Source: a virus. Taken from it: a DNA stretch of 25,446 nucleotides. The stretch lies in the IMG/VR virus record IMGVR_UViG_3300027797_000124, positions 1 to 25,446 of that record; one strand, 5' to 3'. The translations under genes and the position numbers were made by a program. Below are positions 10,701 through 16,042 of this stretch, piece after piece; position 1 is the first letter of the stretch, and the number at the start of each line of letters is the position of its first letter. The notes under the pieces were generated by a model that saw only the letters and a list, made by a program, of their open reading frames with translations, did not search any database and was not told the origin of the DNA.

Positions 10701-13326
10701 TGTCTGCATTTCCAAGTATCTGTGAAGCAAGCATTCCTTCTATTGCCTTTTTATTAACAACACCCTTAGCAAAAGGAGTAGGTCTGTTAGGTTGAGCAGA
10801 CTTGCTGTCAAATAGTTTCTCTCCAGTTTTTAACCCTTGAACAAAACTTGAGCCAAGAACAGGCATAGTTTTATTTCCTGTGTTTGCGTTGTATACTCTT
10901 TGATCTATACCAGTAACATTGCTACCAAACAATCCACTTCTATATAATTGGCTAAATACTGCTTCTGCAACCATAGCATTTGTATTTATGCCCCTGTTAT
11001 TTGATATCTGCTTATAGAACATTCCCGATTGTCTATCTAATCCAGCAATAGGGTTGTCTTCATTTACACCACCCATTCCCACAAGTTTAAATGGGTTAAC
11101 ATCAACAGTAGGGACACCTGGAAAAGATCGTGAAGCGTATCCTGGCATTCTGCCACCCTTTTGGAATCGTGGTGCAGATTGAAAGTTCATCTGATCTAAT
11201 GTTCCAGAATACTTAGCTGCTGCTTTTTTGTTTACAACATATTCTCCTGGCTCAAGCATTGCTGGAACCTTATCTCCATTTCCAGAACCTGGAACAAAAG
11301 CACTACCACCACTTTGTAATTTTTTTGGTGGACCAGCAACATCAAGTCCACTTATTGCTGAGGGGAGTTTGGCAGATGCAACCTGTCTATTTAAAAATGC
11401 TGGATTTAAATTAATTGCTTCTACAAGATTTTGTCTATATAGTGCAAGTGCTTGATTAAGTCTTTCAACACTTGATCTTTCTATATCAAAAGAGTTTGTT
11501 AATTGTTCGGTAGCCTTAGAAGCCATAATCTGAGTGTCTGAAAGCATTTCAAACTTTTGTGTTGGAAGACCAGCCATCCTTCTTCCAAGATTAACCATTC
11601 CCATAGCACCTTTGCCAACATATCCAAGGAAGTTAGAAAAAATACCAACCATCATAATGATTGGACCAGCAACTGCAGTTAAGCCAACAGCTACCTTAAT
11701 AAATGATTTAATGGGTTTTGGAAGATTTTGAAAAAACTCAATAGCTTTTCCAATCTTTCCAGTAATGTTTTCAAGAATAGGTATAATCGAGGTTGTAATG
11801 GATTCACCAACACTAAGGAACTGTGCTTTAATTCCTTCAACTGCACGTTGGAAACGCTTTGAAGAGCTATTCATCAATGTTTCCATTTCCTGATAAGCGG
11901 TGGCTGCAAGCTCCTTACTTGATTGACCCATCAATCCAAGTACAGCATTTGTCTGGGAGGCACTTGCATTTAAGTTATCAAAAAGTGCTGAGATACGAGC
12001 AAACTGATATTTACCAAAAACATTTTCAATTACCTGTGCTTTTCCAAAATCGTCAAGGAGTTGTAGCTGCTGCTGGAAAGCAATAATTGTTGGCATAAGC
12101 TGTCCACGATTTGCTTGAACAATTCCATTAATATCAATTCCATACTGTTTTGCGGTTGCTGTTGCCTGTTTTGTTGGATTAATAAGAGATGCCATACCAG
12201 ACTTTAAAGCATTTGCACCTTCTGCTGCAGAAATACCACCTTCTTTAAGGGCTACCATCAACAAGGATAAATCTTTTACGTCACCACCTAGTGATTTTAC
12301 AACTGGTCCAGCTTTAGGAATTGCTGTTGTCAAGTCCTGCAAAGAAAGTGAAGTTTGGTTTTCTACTGCGTTAAGAAAGTTAACAGACTCAGCAAGGTCA
12401 TCGGTGCTGATCTTAAATGCATTCTGTAAAGATAGAGTTGTTTTCATTGCGTCTTGATTTGAAACATCACCAAGAACAGCAAGGCGAGTTGTTTCCCTTA
12501 GTGAGGCAAGAAGCTTTTGTCCCTCAAGACCTGTGGCTGCGAGGTCTGCAGCTAAAGATGCTGTTTCTTTTGCTGCAATACCAAATGACTTTGAAAATTC
12601 TATAGCAAGATTACGAACATCACTAACCATTTGATCAGTGGCATCAGATGTGGTGTTCATTAAGTCGCTTCCGTAAACCTTTTGGAAACGTGTAAGTTCT
12701 GCATCTACTTCACGGAATATTTTAGATACAGCATTTCCATAAATAGTTAAAGGAACTGTAAGACCAACGGTAATTTGGCGACCAGCCCACTGGGTGTTCT
12801 TACCAAAGTTAATTAAATGTGTTGTACCGTCTTGCACAAGGCTATTAAATATTGACCACTGTTTTTGAGATACAGCCATTTGAGTATTAAAGTCTTTAAG
12901 GTTAATGGTTGCAGGGGTAATCATCATACCCATCTGCTTTCCATCCATGCCCTTGCCAAGAGTCACAAGCTGTGACATTTCTCTGGCTACTTCACGAACA
13001 GCAAGTTTGTGAGCATTTGATGATTTTGTAAAAGCCCCAATAGCTTCTTGGGCATATTGCCTTAATGTAAGTTTTTGCTTTAAAAGAGACTGCCCAAACT
13101 GGTCAACAGAGTCAGTAAGTTCAACCATCTTGGCATTCCATCCACCAATTTTTCCAAGGTCGGATGCAAACGAAGAAGCTAAACTTGATTTTAATCCTAC
13201 AGACTGTTTGTCAAGATTTTGTAATGTATTATTTAATATGTTTGCTTCAGCGGTAAGCTTTTGCATTTGTCCAATAACTGGACCAAAATTAGCTGAATAA
13301 TTAAATTGGGCATTAATATTAGCCAT
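4753..13326 (-). CDS. Tail tape measure protein with embedded enzyme-like domains
   Basis: A 2857-residue protein that should set tail length and be ejected ahead of the DNA. The N-terminal ~600 residues match the TP901-type tape measure pattern: a helical start, then 'ETASLAADLAATGLEGQKLL' and 'GISAAEGANALKSGMASLINP'. A hydrophobic segment lies near 542-568 ('GLTAVAGPIIMMVGIFSNFL') and another near 1975-2000. Between about 720 and 1850 there are non-helical blocks not expected in a tape measure: a kinase-like domain (~735-1020), an ADP-ribosyltransferase-like domain (~1040-1285) and two unassigned regions (~1290-1515, ~1520-1850), each announced by a GGRINGYA-like motif. Long charged coiled coils fill ~2350-2545. 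The C-terminus has Gly/Met-rich repeats. A 'PAML..GEYV' motif occurs near 690 and near 2710, as in many tape measures. ATG at 13326 overlaps the end of the chaperone frame by eight bases. Confidence 0.93.
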   Translation of the reverse strand: MANINAQFNYSANFGPVIGQMQKLTAEANILNNTLQNLDKQSVGLKSSLASSFASDLGKIGGWNAKMVELTDSVDQFGQSLLKQKLTLRQYAQEAIGAFTKSSNAHKLAVREVAREMSQLVTLGKGMDGKQMGMMITPATINLKDFNTQMAVSQKQWSIFNSLVQDGTTHLINFGKNTQWAGRQITVGLTVPLTIYGNAVSKIFREVDAELTRFQKVYGSDLMNTTSDATDQMVSDVRNLAIEFSKSFGIAAKETASLAADLAATGLEGQKLLASLRETTRLAVLGDVSNQDAMKTTLSLQNAFKISTDDLAESVNFLNAVENQTSLSLQDLTTAIPKAGPVVKSLGGDVKDLSLLMVALKEGGISAAEGANALKSGMASLINPTKQATATAKQYGIDINGIVQANRGQLMPTIIAFQQQLQLLDDFGKAQVIENVFGKYQFARISALFDNLNASASQTNAVLGLMGQSSKELAATAYQEMETLMNSSSKRFQRAVEGIKAQFLSVGESITTSIIPILENITGKIGKAIEFFQNLPKPIKSFIKVAVGLTAVAGPIIMMVGIFSNFLGYVGKGAMGMVNLGRRMAGLPTQKFEMLSDTQIMASKATEQLTNSFDIERSSVERLNQALALYRQNLVEAINLNPAFLNRQVASAKLPSAISGLDVAGPPKKLQSGGSAFVPGSGNGDKVPAMLEPGEYVVNKKAAAKYSGTLDQMNFQSAPRFQKGGRMPGYASRSFPGVPTVDVNPFKLVGMGGVNEDNPIAGLDRQSGMFYKQISNNRGINTNAMVAEAVFSQLYRSGLFGSNVTGIDQRVYNANTGNKTMPVLGSSFVQGLKTGEKLFDSKSAQPNRPTPFAKGVVNKKAIEGMLASQILGNADTHSGNFGISSGKIVMLDNTANLFTDATGNQRRTSKALNDFSYNPDTAGLDRAGTQAYGKMGSEKAYSHAIGYLNNVLGNLNSGNYIAQSINLATQGSPELLKNLNNYAIKKSGGASKSYQELLTSMISMRTQKLMQEFYLDEDDMSLVGSDTKRMRLQSNAEQSYREPFQKTDKEYETIYKWIGGELDYFRRRKNVKGRWTDSEKFDAERYAELLSIMRSVPEGTKMMRGSLLNPGMSGEMSKEAQLAMLTAIQTGDYGSLYGMEISFNDFASFASDNMGAAYGPRGMKGGVSRFSASAYRKLYRGVHNRDTEKGRFFDDIERSRATGKESKYGSSPVMYDFTAGPNTQGRDISMGDPSTGAPYPKYRDSWVKEVPDEINEILTYRPQGTITGVSSDLATRQPIIHVQGRQSGGRINGYAAKSARFGGTVPSGYAFAHIVNPVRSGQGLVTLPFGLSIPSQINTRLAQNRDVDPKSLAKAFRADIAEDRMAQVLGIYGEKDPSGIAQSIQSGIASRVERLKGKIGDQDVYSQAKNMPQIKSRFKKYLESGKFYDTRARMSDKGLMELGWAPITDKTGKVIGYSKDGRKIITEKRSSYVAYKDPKTKKSLGYSTGTDTINSKDPFTQDKMSWLEQEYLGMQSGGRINGYATETTSWAKKAASPKAYAGVLQGIPNWATKPAEYEAIVSALRAAGIPESDRLASYYIRDVLAHINPSTTNANGVYEKVWAAANLMKDSEVYNVFLETLNSRKDIGGLLNPSTVSRVAAASGLPVPVVQAELTKMADGVHPNTANGARVMMTLARLFPSRTSPGMPIAVAAGMEARLKGDFYDTLGQRALPSNLPNVTVRSYDPKGTGAPTSSGQGSRVRSTGLIMPSGAIRPGIVMPNIQSISSAAGGMGTSATVKVDGMGNVLSNGIDDMVANTVTGQPIAVSSKELLAVSGGGLIAGVTSPGDEARGKIVHPMGTALMRGRDFQQKRINGFASKSMTEPVYDRPISGGSMGQFGGNAFMLMSVMQQMSFAINQFTSDAQNGGGKFVAAMNLVLTSTQMMGSGVGDVLRGMANARKQNLNIISGLDVEGPSVKIDNRGKEMTRLSSGIGKLAGVAGKGMSLLGSMPVQIGLQVAIVALTKGIEIYQKAMERARLAGNGAFKEPTETAKLLGIELKSLTADTERYAKFAAATFGAQGRGAYDKTFAETIKKDYGDYLDILSKIKTKQEQVNQLTTVYASLIQRGVSGKDALDITAEIARQGQAISAFNEAQGNFSLNDTVGEAMKMQTDSLESQISIITEYSKTGAASQAAIYEALGATGSGIVDKFGRGFISTVGDLAGLESVFGKMIASGKSKEQVASQIGATLKAAFSIAAQDPIASNEAIDAIVANFEKADMSKVSTEIGKLAEEIGFGDFSNVGMFIDTGAFTKMGAESQKLFLTALQSGLGSELDKMLADGSLSDEERSALEQKALEAQALMKIDVEVDLQIDQTVKQLQSVQEELNKVYEIALKGKEEEIVAEGLRHEKTLKNLELESQRLQLKKETLSKNTEYYIKELQKEKEAEDYYARQRQTGLGGLKALSQGDVFGFIGAQMEAATTADQFGRERSMQTIQETSDAAQAKIDQELKGIEDRKAAEDARHEAEIKNINAEIEDLNKKKSAAALQLQEAVKLLEEAKALQPSASPADNKIYNEKVAQAYQLAGGAIDQAKAAAGFVDKNILSKELQVEMDTAQQKTKKALDSFYVDTDTAMQYIANGGKGGWEVVLKGMSDASKKIFNDVAKSLNIDSNSKQFISAANFLATAINSGTQVTANGNRVITLSNNPTLRQASGGYISGPGSATSDSIPAMLSNGEYVISASAVKAYGPQLMDRINTKRLAYGGMIGSMPGMSSAPGMANGGFVGSMPSASSAPGMAAGGFIGNSAPSFPKYNIPSAGGGMSPSPIAQMARGGMMSGSASDNSSSYNFNFNGAGMDMVMHHVNKQMGGRINSNSRRIG
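4996..5103 (-). repeat. Two tandem 18-residue Gly/Met/Ser/Pro repeats at tape measure C-terminus
   Basis: Two 54-base units (5103-5050 and 5049-4996) encode GGMIGSMPGMSSAPGMAN and GGFVGSMPSASSAPGMAA. A third, degenerate unit starts at 4995 with GGFIGNSAP. They begin near residue 2742, after the last 'PAML..GEYV' segment. Such low-complexity Gly/Met repeats probably form a flexible or hydrophobic tip (inference). Confidence 0.8.
7747..7782 (-). repeat. Linker motif copy 4 (QQKRINGFASKS)
   Basis: Residues 1849-1860 of the tape measure. It is the most diverged copy of the linker: the two glycines are replaced, but R-I-N-G-(F/Y)-A-S-K-S is kept. It marks the return to ordinary helical tape measure sequence. 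Confidence 0.65.
8746..8784 (-). repeat. Linker motif copy 3 (QSGGRINGYATET)
   Basis: Residues 1515-1527 of the tape measure. The first ten residues are identical to copy 2. It separates the unassigned block ~1290-1515 from the next helical block. Confidence 0.75.
9433..9471 (-). repeat. Linker motif copy 2 (QSGGRINGYAAKS)
   Basis: Residues 1286-1298 of the tape measure, directly after the ADP-ribosyltransferase-like domain. The codons differ from copy 3 at several third positions, so the protein motif is better conserved than the DNA. Confidence 0.75.
9472..10209 (-). other. ADP-ribosyltransferase-like domain inside the tape measure (about residues 1040-1285)
   Basis: The order of elements matches mono-ADP-ribosyltransferase toxins of the R-S-E class. 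Leading helices ('EYETIYKWIGGELDYF', 'ERYAELLSIMRSVPEG') are followed by a strand with arginine ('TKMMRGSLL', R1104). Next comes an 'ISFNDFASFAS' segment (S1142 and following) at the place of the S-T-S motif. Near the end, 'DEINEILTYRPQGTITGV' (E1253, E1256) sits at the place of the catalytic E-x-E strand and 'PRGT' turn. The first glutamate of the classic ExE is replaced by Ile1254, but E1256 keeps the catalytic position. A real or degenerate transferase is likely; the target is unknown. Confidence 0.55.
10267..11124 (-). other. Kinase-like domain inside the tape measure (about residues 735-1020)
   Basis: The residues line up with the protein/lipid kinase core. There is a strand with lysine ('GMFYKQ', K772, codon 11011-11013). 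Sixteen residues on, a helix carries glutamate ('MVAEAVFSQLYR', E788). The catalytic loop is 'GNADTHSGNFG' (D875, H877, N880). Twelve residues after N880, the metal-binding aspartate sits in 'GKIVMLDNTA' (D892). The D-x-H-x-x-N spacing is that of PI3/4-kinase and HipA-like families; the short loop before D892 is closer to PI3/4-kinases. Substrate and activity are unknown. It could be a degenerate fold with a purely structural role, although the key residues are intact. Confidence 0.6.
11125..11163 (-). repeat. Linker motif copy 1 (QKGGRMPGYASRS)
   Basis: Residues 722-734 of the tape measure, just before the kinase-like domain and just after a 'PAML.PGEYVV' segment. It shares Q-x-G-G-R-x-x-G-Y-A-x-x-S with copies 2 and 3. 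Confidence 0.7.
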
Positions 13327-13705
13327 TTACATCTGCCAATCCCAAAACTTCATATCCAAGACCATCGCTTGCACTTATGCCAAACTCTAAAGCATAGGCA
13401 GAGTTGTTGTCTCCACCCAATCTTCTTTCCGCTCTTGCATTTACTTCTGAAAGACTTGAGGGGGCATCCGAAGCAGTTTTACTAGAACTGTTTTCAGACA
13501 GGTCAATTCCCTGTATGGCAGCTAAAAACTTATTTTGACGATTTTCTTTGTCATGCATCGCACCTAATGTAGCTATCAATTCTTGCATAGAAAGACTTGA
13601 TTCAAGTTCATCATAGTCTTTCCAGTGACCCAGAAGGAATACTTCCGATTCTAGGGCAGCTAGGTCTAGTTCATTCCAGCTAGTTCCTGAGCTGCCGTTA
13701 GCAGG
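13319..13705 (-). CDS. Tail assembly chaperone, frameshift extension (gpGT-type T part)
   Basis: This is the second half of a -1 frameshift fusion, not an independent gene. The frame is open from the slip site to the stop at 13319, adding 128 residues that begin P-A-N-G-S-S-G. It contains 'WNELDLAALESEVFLLGHW', 'DYDELESSLSMQELIATLG' and 'KFLAAIQGIDL', a pattern I recall from actinobacteriophage tail chaperones. The only internal ATG near the start (13588) has no Shine-Dalgarno sequence and would cut this conserved segment in two, so it is not a convincing start. The fusion (98 residues of the first frame plus this part, 226 in total) would coat and fold the tape measure before tube growth. 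The end overlaps the tape measure start by eight bases. Confidence 0.85.
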   Translation of the reverse strand, partial: PANGSSGTSWNELDLAALESEVFLLGHWKDYDELESSLSMQELIATLGAMHDKENRQNKFLAAIQGIDLSENSSSKTASDAPSSLSEVNARAERRLGGDNNSAYALEFGISASDGLGYEVLGLADVNG

Positions 13706-13998
13706 TTTGGGTCGTTAAGCTTGATATCTGCAGCAACCTCCAATATTTTATACATAGATTGAAGATCTAAAGCCTCTTCTAGCTTTTCCTTATCAGAAAT
13801 CTCTGGTGCGAATTGTTTCATTGCAATAGACGTGCATTCAAGTAGGAGGTCTAGAAACTCATCTTCTGTAGTCTTTGTTTCCACTTCTCTCCACTTCGTC
13901 ATAACTTGACGTAGGTTCTTTAAGTTTAATGGTTTTACAGTGATGATTGTTCCATCCTGTAGTTCCATTTCGATCGATTCGTAAATCTTGGTAGCCAT
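13666..13998 (-). CDS. Tail assembly chaperone (gpG-type)
   Basis: A 110-residue protein beginning MATKIYESIEMELQDGTIITVKPLNLKN, lying between the tail tube and tape measure genes. It is acidic and helical, as usual for lambda gpG-type chaperones: a beta start with the target-like 'MELQDGTIITVKPL', then helices ('NLRQVMTKWREVE', 'DKEKLEEALDLQSMYKIL'). The -1 slip heptamer CCCAAAC lies twelve codons before its stop, so a fraction of ribosomes make the longer fusion. The ATG at 13998 has AGGAG four bases upstream. It follows the terminator and a possible promoter after the tail tube gene. Confidence 0.88.
   Translation of the reverse strand: MATKIYESIEMELQDGTIITVKPLNLKNLRQVMTKWREVETKTTEDEFLDLLLECTSIAMKQFAPEISDKEKLEEALDLQSMYKILEVAADIKLNDPNLLTAAQELAGMN
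13677..13694 (-). other. Possible frameshift-stimulating hairpin
   Basis: A short inverted repeat (CAGCT ... AGCTG, five base pairs, eight-base loop) starts ten bases after the slip heptamer. The spacing fits a stimulator but the stem is weak. An alternative CTGC/GCAG stem begins directly after the slip site. Confidence 0.3.
13705..13711 (-). other. -1 ribosomal frameshift slip site CCCAAAC
   Basis: The minus strand reads GAC-CCA-AAC in the first chaperone frame, giving C-CCA-AAC, an exact X-XXY-YYZ heptamer. A slip back by one base enters the second frame at 'CCT GCT AAC GGC', which is open for 128 residues. The position, direction and the conserved sequence in the entered frame all agree. 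Confidence 0.85.
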
Positions 13999-14024
13999 TT
14001 TTCTCCTATGTTGTTCCTTTGTCC

Positions 14025-14030
14025 ATTATA
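14025..14030 (-). promoter_or_regulatory. TATAAT box, possible promoter for the chaperone/tape measure operon
   Basis: An exact TATAAT lies 26 bases upstream of the chaperone ATG, just after the terminator hairpin. No good -35 hexamer is found at 16-18 bases, so this is weak. The terminator-then-TATAAT order is the same as after the capsid gene. Confidence 0.25.
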
Positions 14031-14054
14031 GCCTACTATTCTTTATATAAAAGC

Positions 14055-14084
14055 AATATGGTGGGTATTTCTACCCACCATATT
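14055..14084 (-). terminator. Hairpin terminator after the major tail protein gene
   Basis: A perfect 13-base-pair inverted repeat (arms AATATGGTGGGTA and TACCCACCATATT) with a four-base loop. On the minus strand it is followed by GCTTTTATAT. It sits about 20 bases after the tail tube stop codon. The T-run is short, so termination may be partial, which would suit stepping down expression of the downstream tail genes. Confidence 0.75.
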
Positions 14085-14104
14085 ACACGATATTTAGTTA
14101 TAAA

Positions 14105-14797
14105 TTATCCAACGTAGACACGATCGATAACTTTTCCGTAAATTGCGTTTCCATCAACTGCTGTTGAAGAGTTGGACGGAAGTAAGCGGAATGTTACTGG
14201 GAACACTGTGGCTTCGTTACGCTTGATACCTACAGAAACTGTTTCCATAGATAGAGCACGAGAACCTAAGTAAATACGTTCTACGACTGTTCCACCGTTA
14301 GGGCTTGAGGTTAGAAGTGATTCTGGACCAGGACCTACGATAAGAATAGAACGCTCTACTGGAGCATATCCTAGAGCACCACCATTAAGATCCAAGATTT
14401 GTGTCTTGCCCTTAGATGAAGCGTGAGTGCTTGTTGCTCTAAGGTCTGAATCTTTTCCACCAAGAACAACAAGGAAGTTTTCCAATGTTGCTTCTGTAAG
14501 AGTAGTCTTAACCATAACTTTCTGACCTTGCTTGTAAATCTTAGCAACGTCTAGAAGTTGGTCAACCTGCACTTCACCGTAATCTGGTTCGAATGAAAAG
14601 TCTACACCTTCCGATGTAAAACCAACGTGATCAAACGCTGTATCATTTACGTTAGATGGGTTCTGGTATGTACCTGCTGTGTTGTCAGCATATGTTGCTG
14701 GCGACTTAGGAATATCAGTGATTGTTTTTTCAGTACTGTCTGCACCGATGTAAAGAACACCAGCACCAACAATAATGTTTTTTGAATTATTAGCCAT
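14105..14797 (-). CDS. Major tail tube protein
   Basis: A 230-residue protein starting MANNSKNIIVGAGVLYIG. The gene order (after the tail terminator, before the chaperones) and beta-rich content identify it as the tube subunit. The N-terminal 'VGAGVLYIGADS' and the segment 'VGFTSEGVDFSFEPDYGEVQVDQLLD' are typical of tail tube proteins of this group, which form stacked hexamer rings. The C-terminal half keeps the pattern, with 'METVSVGIKRNEATVFPVTFRLLPS'. A strong AGGAGGTG lies about 12 bases upstream of the ATG, rather far, with an A-run between. A strong terminator follows, fitting a highly expressed gene. No extra Ig-like decoration domain is seen. Confidence 0.88.
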   Translation of the reverse strand: MANNSKNIIVGAGVLYIGADSTEKTITDIPKSPATYADNTAGTYQNPSNVNDTAFDHVGFTSEGVDFSFEPDYGEVQVDQLLDVAKIYKQGQKVMVKTTLTEATLENFLVVLGGKDSDLRATSTHASSKGKTQILDLNGGALGYAPVERSILIVGPGPESLLTSSPNGGTVVERIYLGSRALSMETVSVGIKRNEATVFPVTFRLLPSNSSTAVDGNAIYGKVIDRVYVG

Positions 14798-14872
14798 TTT
14801 TTTATTTGCACCTCCTGCTTTTATGATTTAGCTTTCGGGGGCTTCCTCAATATCTATTTTACCACAAATACC

Positions 14873-15364
14873 TTACGAGCGTGAATACTCATAGGTTACA
14901 TATAGGGTTGAAAGGTTAAGCCCAGACTCTAATCCAACTGGCTTTTTCTCATCTAGGGAGTACTGCTCTTGACGAACCTTGATGTATTTAAAGTTAATTC
15001 CAGTGTCTTTAATGTGATTATTTATCTCAAAAGCTGATATATCAAACTTACTTAAAGAATCATAAATGAAGTTCTTTAAGGGATATAGCTTATCCCAAGG
15101 TCCTACTATAGTAAGAGTTGCTTCTTCTCTAATTAAAGGGAATGTTTTGGCTTCCACCCCAGTATAAAGAAAGTCGTAAAGGATGTAGGGGTTTGGGTTA
15201 GTAATGGCATTTGAGTCATTAATAGCAAAAATCGGTTGAATCGTATAGGCATCTGTATTCCAAACGGTGCTAGAAAGCTTTGTGCTTCCAGCAACCTGAC
15301 CCTTAGCCAAAGCCCAAAGATAATTGCCAATTAACATAACTGGTAATTTTGTATAATCTGGCAT
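14873..15364 (-). CDS. Tail terminator protein
   Basis: A 163-residue protein starting MPDYTKLPVMLIGNYLWALA. It lies between the neck protein and the major tail tube, the standard place of the tail terminator that caps the finished tube and joins it to the head. It shows the alpha/beta pattern of that family: a first helix, strands around 'YTIQPIFAIN' and 'EATLTIVGPWDKLYPLKNFIYDSL', and a final strand pair ('LSTLYVTYEYSRS'). It starts two bases after the previous stop, so it belongs to the same operon. Its function is inferred mainly from order and fold pattern. Confidence 0.7.
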   Translation of the reverse strand: MPDYTKLPVMLIGNYLWALAKGQVAGSTKLSSTVWNTDAYTIQPIFAINDSNAITNPNPYILYDFLYTGVEAKTFPLIREEATLTIVGPWDKLYPLKNFIYDSLSKFDISAFEINNHIKDTGINFKYIKVRQEQYSLDEKKPVGLESGLNLSTLYVTYEYSRS

Positions 15365-15366
15365 TA

Positions 15367-16041
15367 CTACTTTGATCTCCTAGCGATTCTATTTGCTGAC
15401 TCTTTAGCCATAGCAGAGCCATTAAGGTTTCCAGAAGATATCCTTGATAAAGCTACTTCTGATTCTTTTAACATCTCTTTGTCAATTTTATCATAAAAAC
15501 CGACATCTTCTAACATCATAGCTGCTTGCTTATTCATATATGAATTAAATGTTCTTTCAAATGCTCCTGAAACTGCTGTGCCACCAGGATTTGGAACATA
15601 TGACTTTTTTGTAAATATCTTTTCTCCATCCAGGTCAAAGACTAGTACCTTTCCATTTCTTGGCTTTATTGTAACTGGATTGCCAGCCTCCATTACGAAG
15701 GCTCTTTTTCTAAACACTTGACCGCTACTCTCAGGCACTGTAGCGTCTCTAAAAGTATATTGTATACTTGAGCTACTAGCACCTCCAACTATTGTATAAT
15801 AAAATAATCTAGCATTGGGATTGCCTACTTTATCGTTTTCGTAAACGTGGTGAAAAGAGGCACTGTCTCTTCTTGCTAGGTTATCCATATAAAATCCAAA
15901 ATATTGACCAACAAGGTTTAATCCATTTTTGATTATTTGACTTTTATTCTGTGGATTGTTATGAAGCTCTGAAAGTGTCTCAGTATGGTATTTTGCTGTG
16001 GCTACAATCTTTTCAGCCATCTTGCCAGTATCTACTGCCAT
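15367..16041 (-). CDS. Neck / head-tail connection protein (HK97 gp10-like position)
   Basis: A 224-residue protein starting MAVDTGKMAEKIVATAKYHTETL. It follows the stopper and precedes the tail terminator, where HK97 gp10-like or minor neck proteins are encoded. It begins with a long helix, has a central beta region ('RNGKVLVFDLDGEKIFTKKSYVPNPGG') and ends in a charged helical tail rich in Lys, Arg and Ser. The central 'FVMEAGNPVTIKPRNGKVL' resembles the core of phage neck proteins of this type. The start is one base after the previous stop (TAA-T-ATG). The exact role is uncertain. Confidence 0.55.
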   Translation of the reverse strand: MAVDTGKMAEKIVATAKYHTETLSELHNNPQNKSQIIKNGLNLVGQYFGFYMDNLARRDSASFHHVYENDKVGNPNARLFYYTIVGGASSSSIQYTFRDATVPESSGQVFRKRAFVMEAGNPVTIKPRNGKVLVFDLDGEKIFTKKSYVPNPGGTAVSGAFERTFNSYMNKQAAMMLEDVGFYDKIDKEMLKESEVALSRISSGNLNGSAMAKESANRIARRSK

Positions 16042-16042
16042 A

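Noticed and set aside
9472-11124. Intein or homing element inside the tape measure
   Set aside because: There is no Cys/Ser start with a terminal His-Asn splice signature and no LAGLIDADG or HNH motif. The frame is continuous and the residues fit kinase-like and ART-like folds.
13319-13588. Independent 89-residue gene starting at ATG 13588
   Set aside because: There is no Shine-Dalgarno sequence, and the conserved chaperone segment begins upstream of this ATG. The frame is reached by the -1 slip at 13705-13711.
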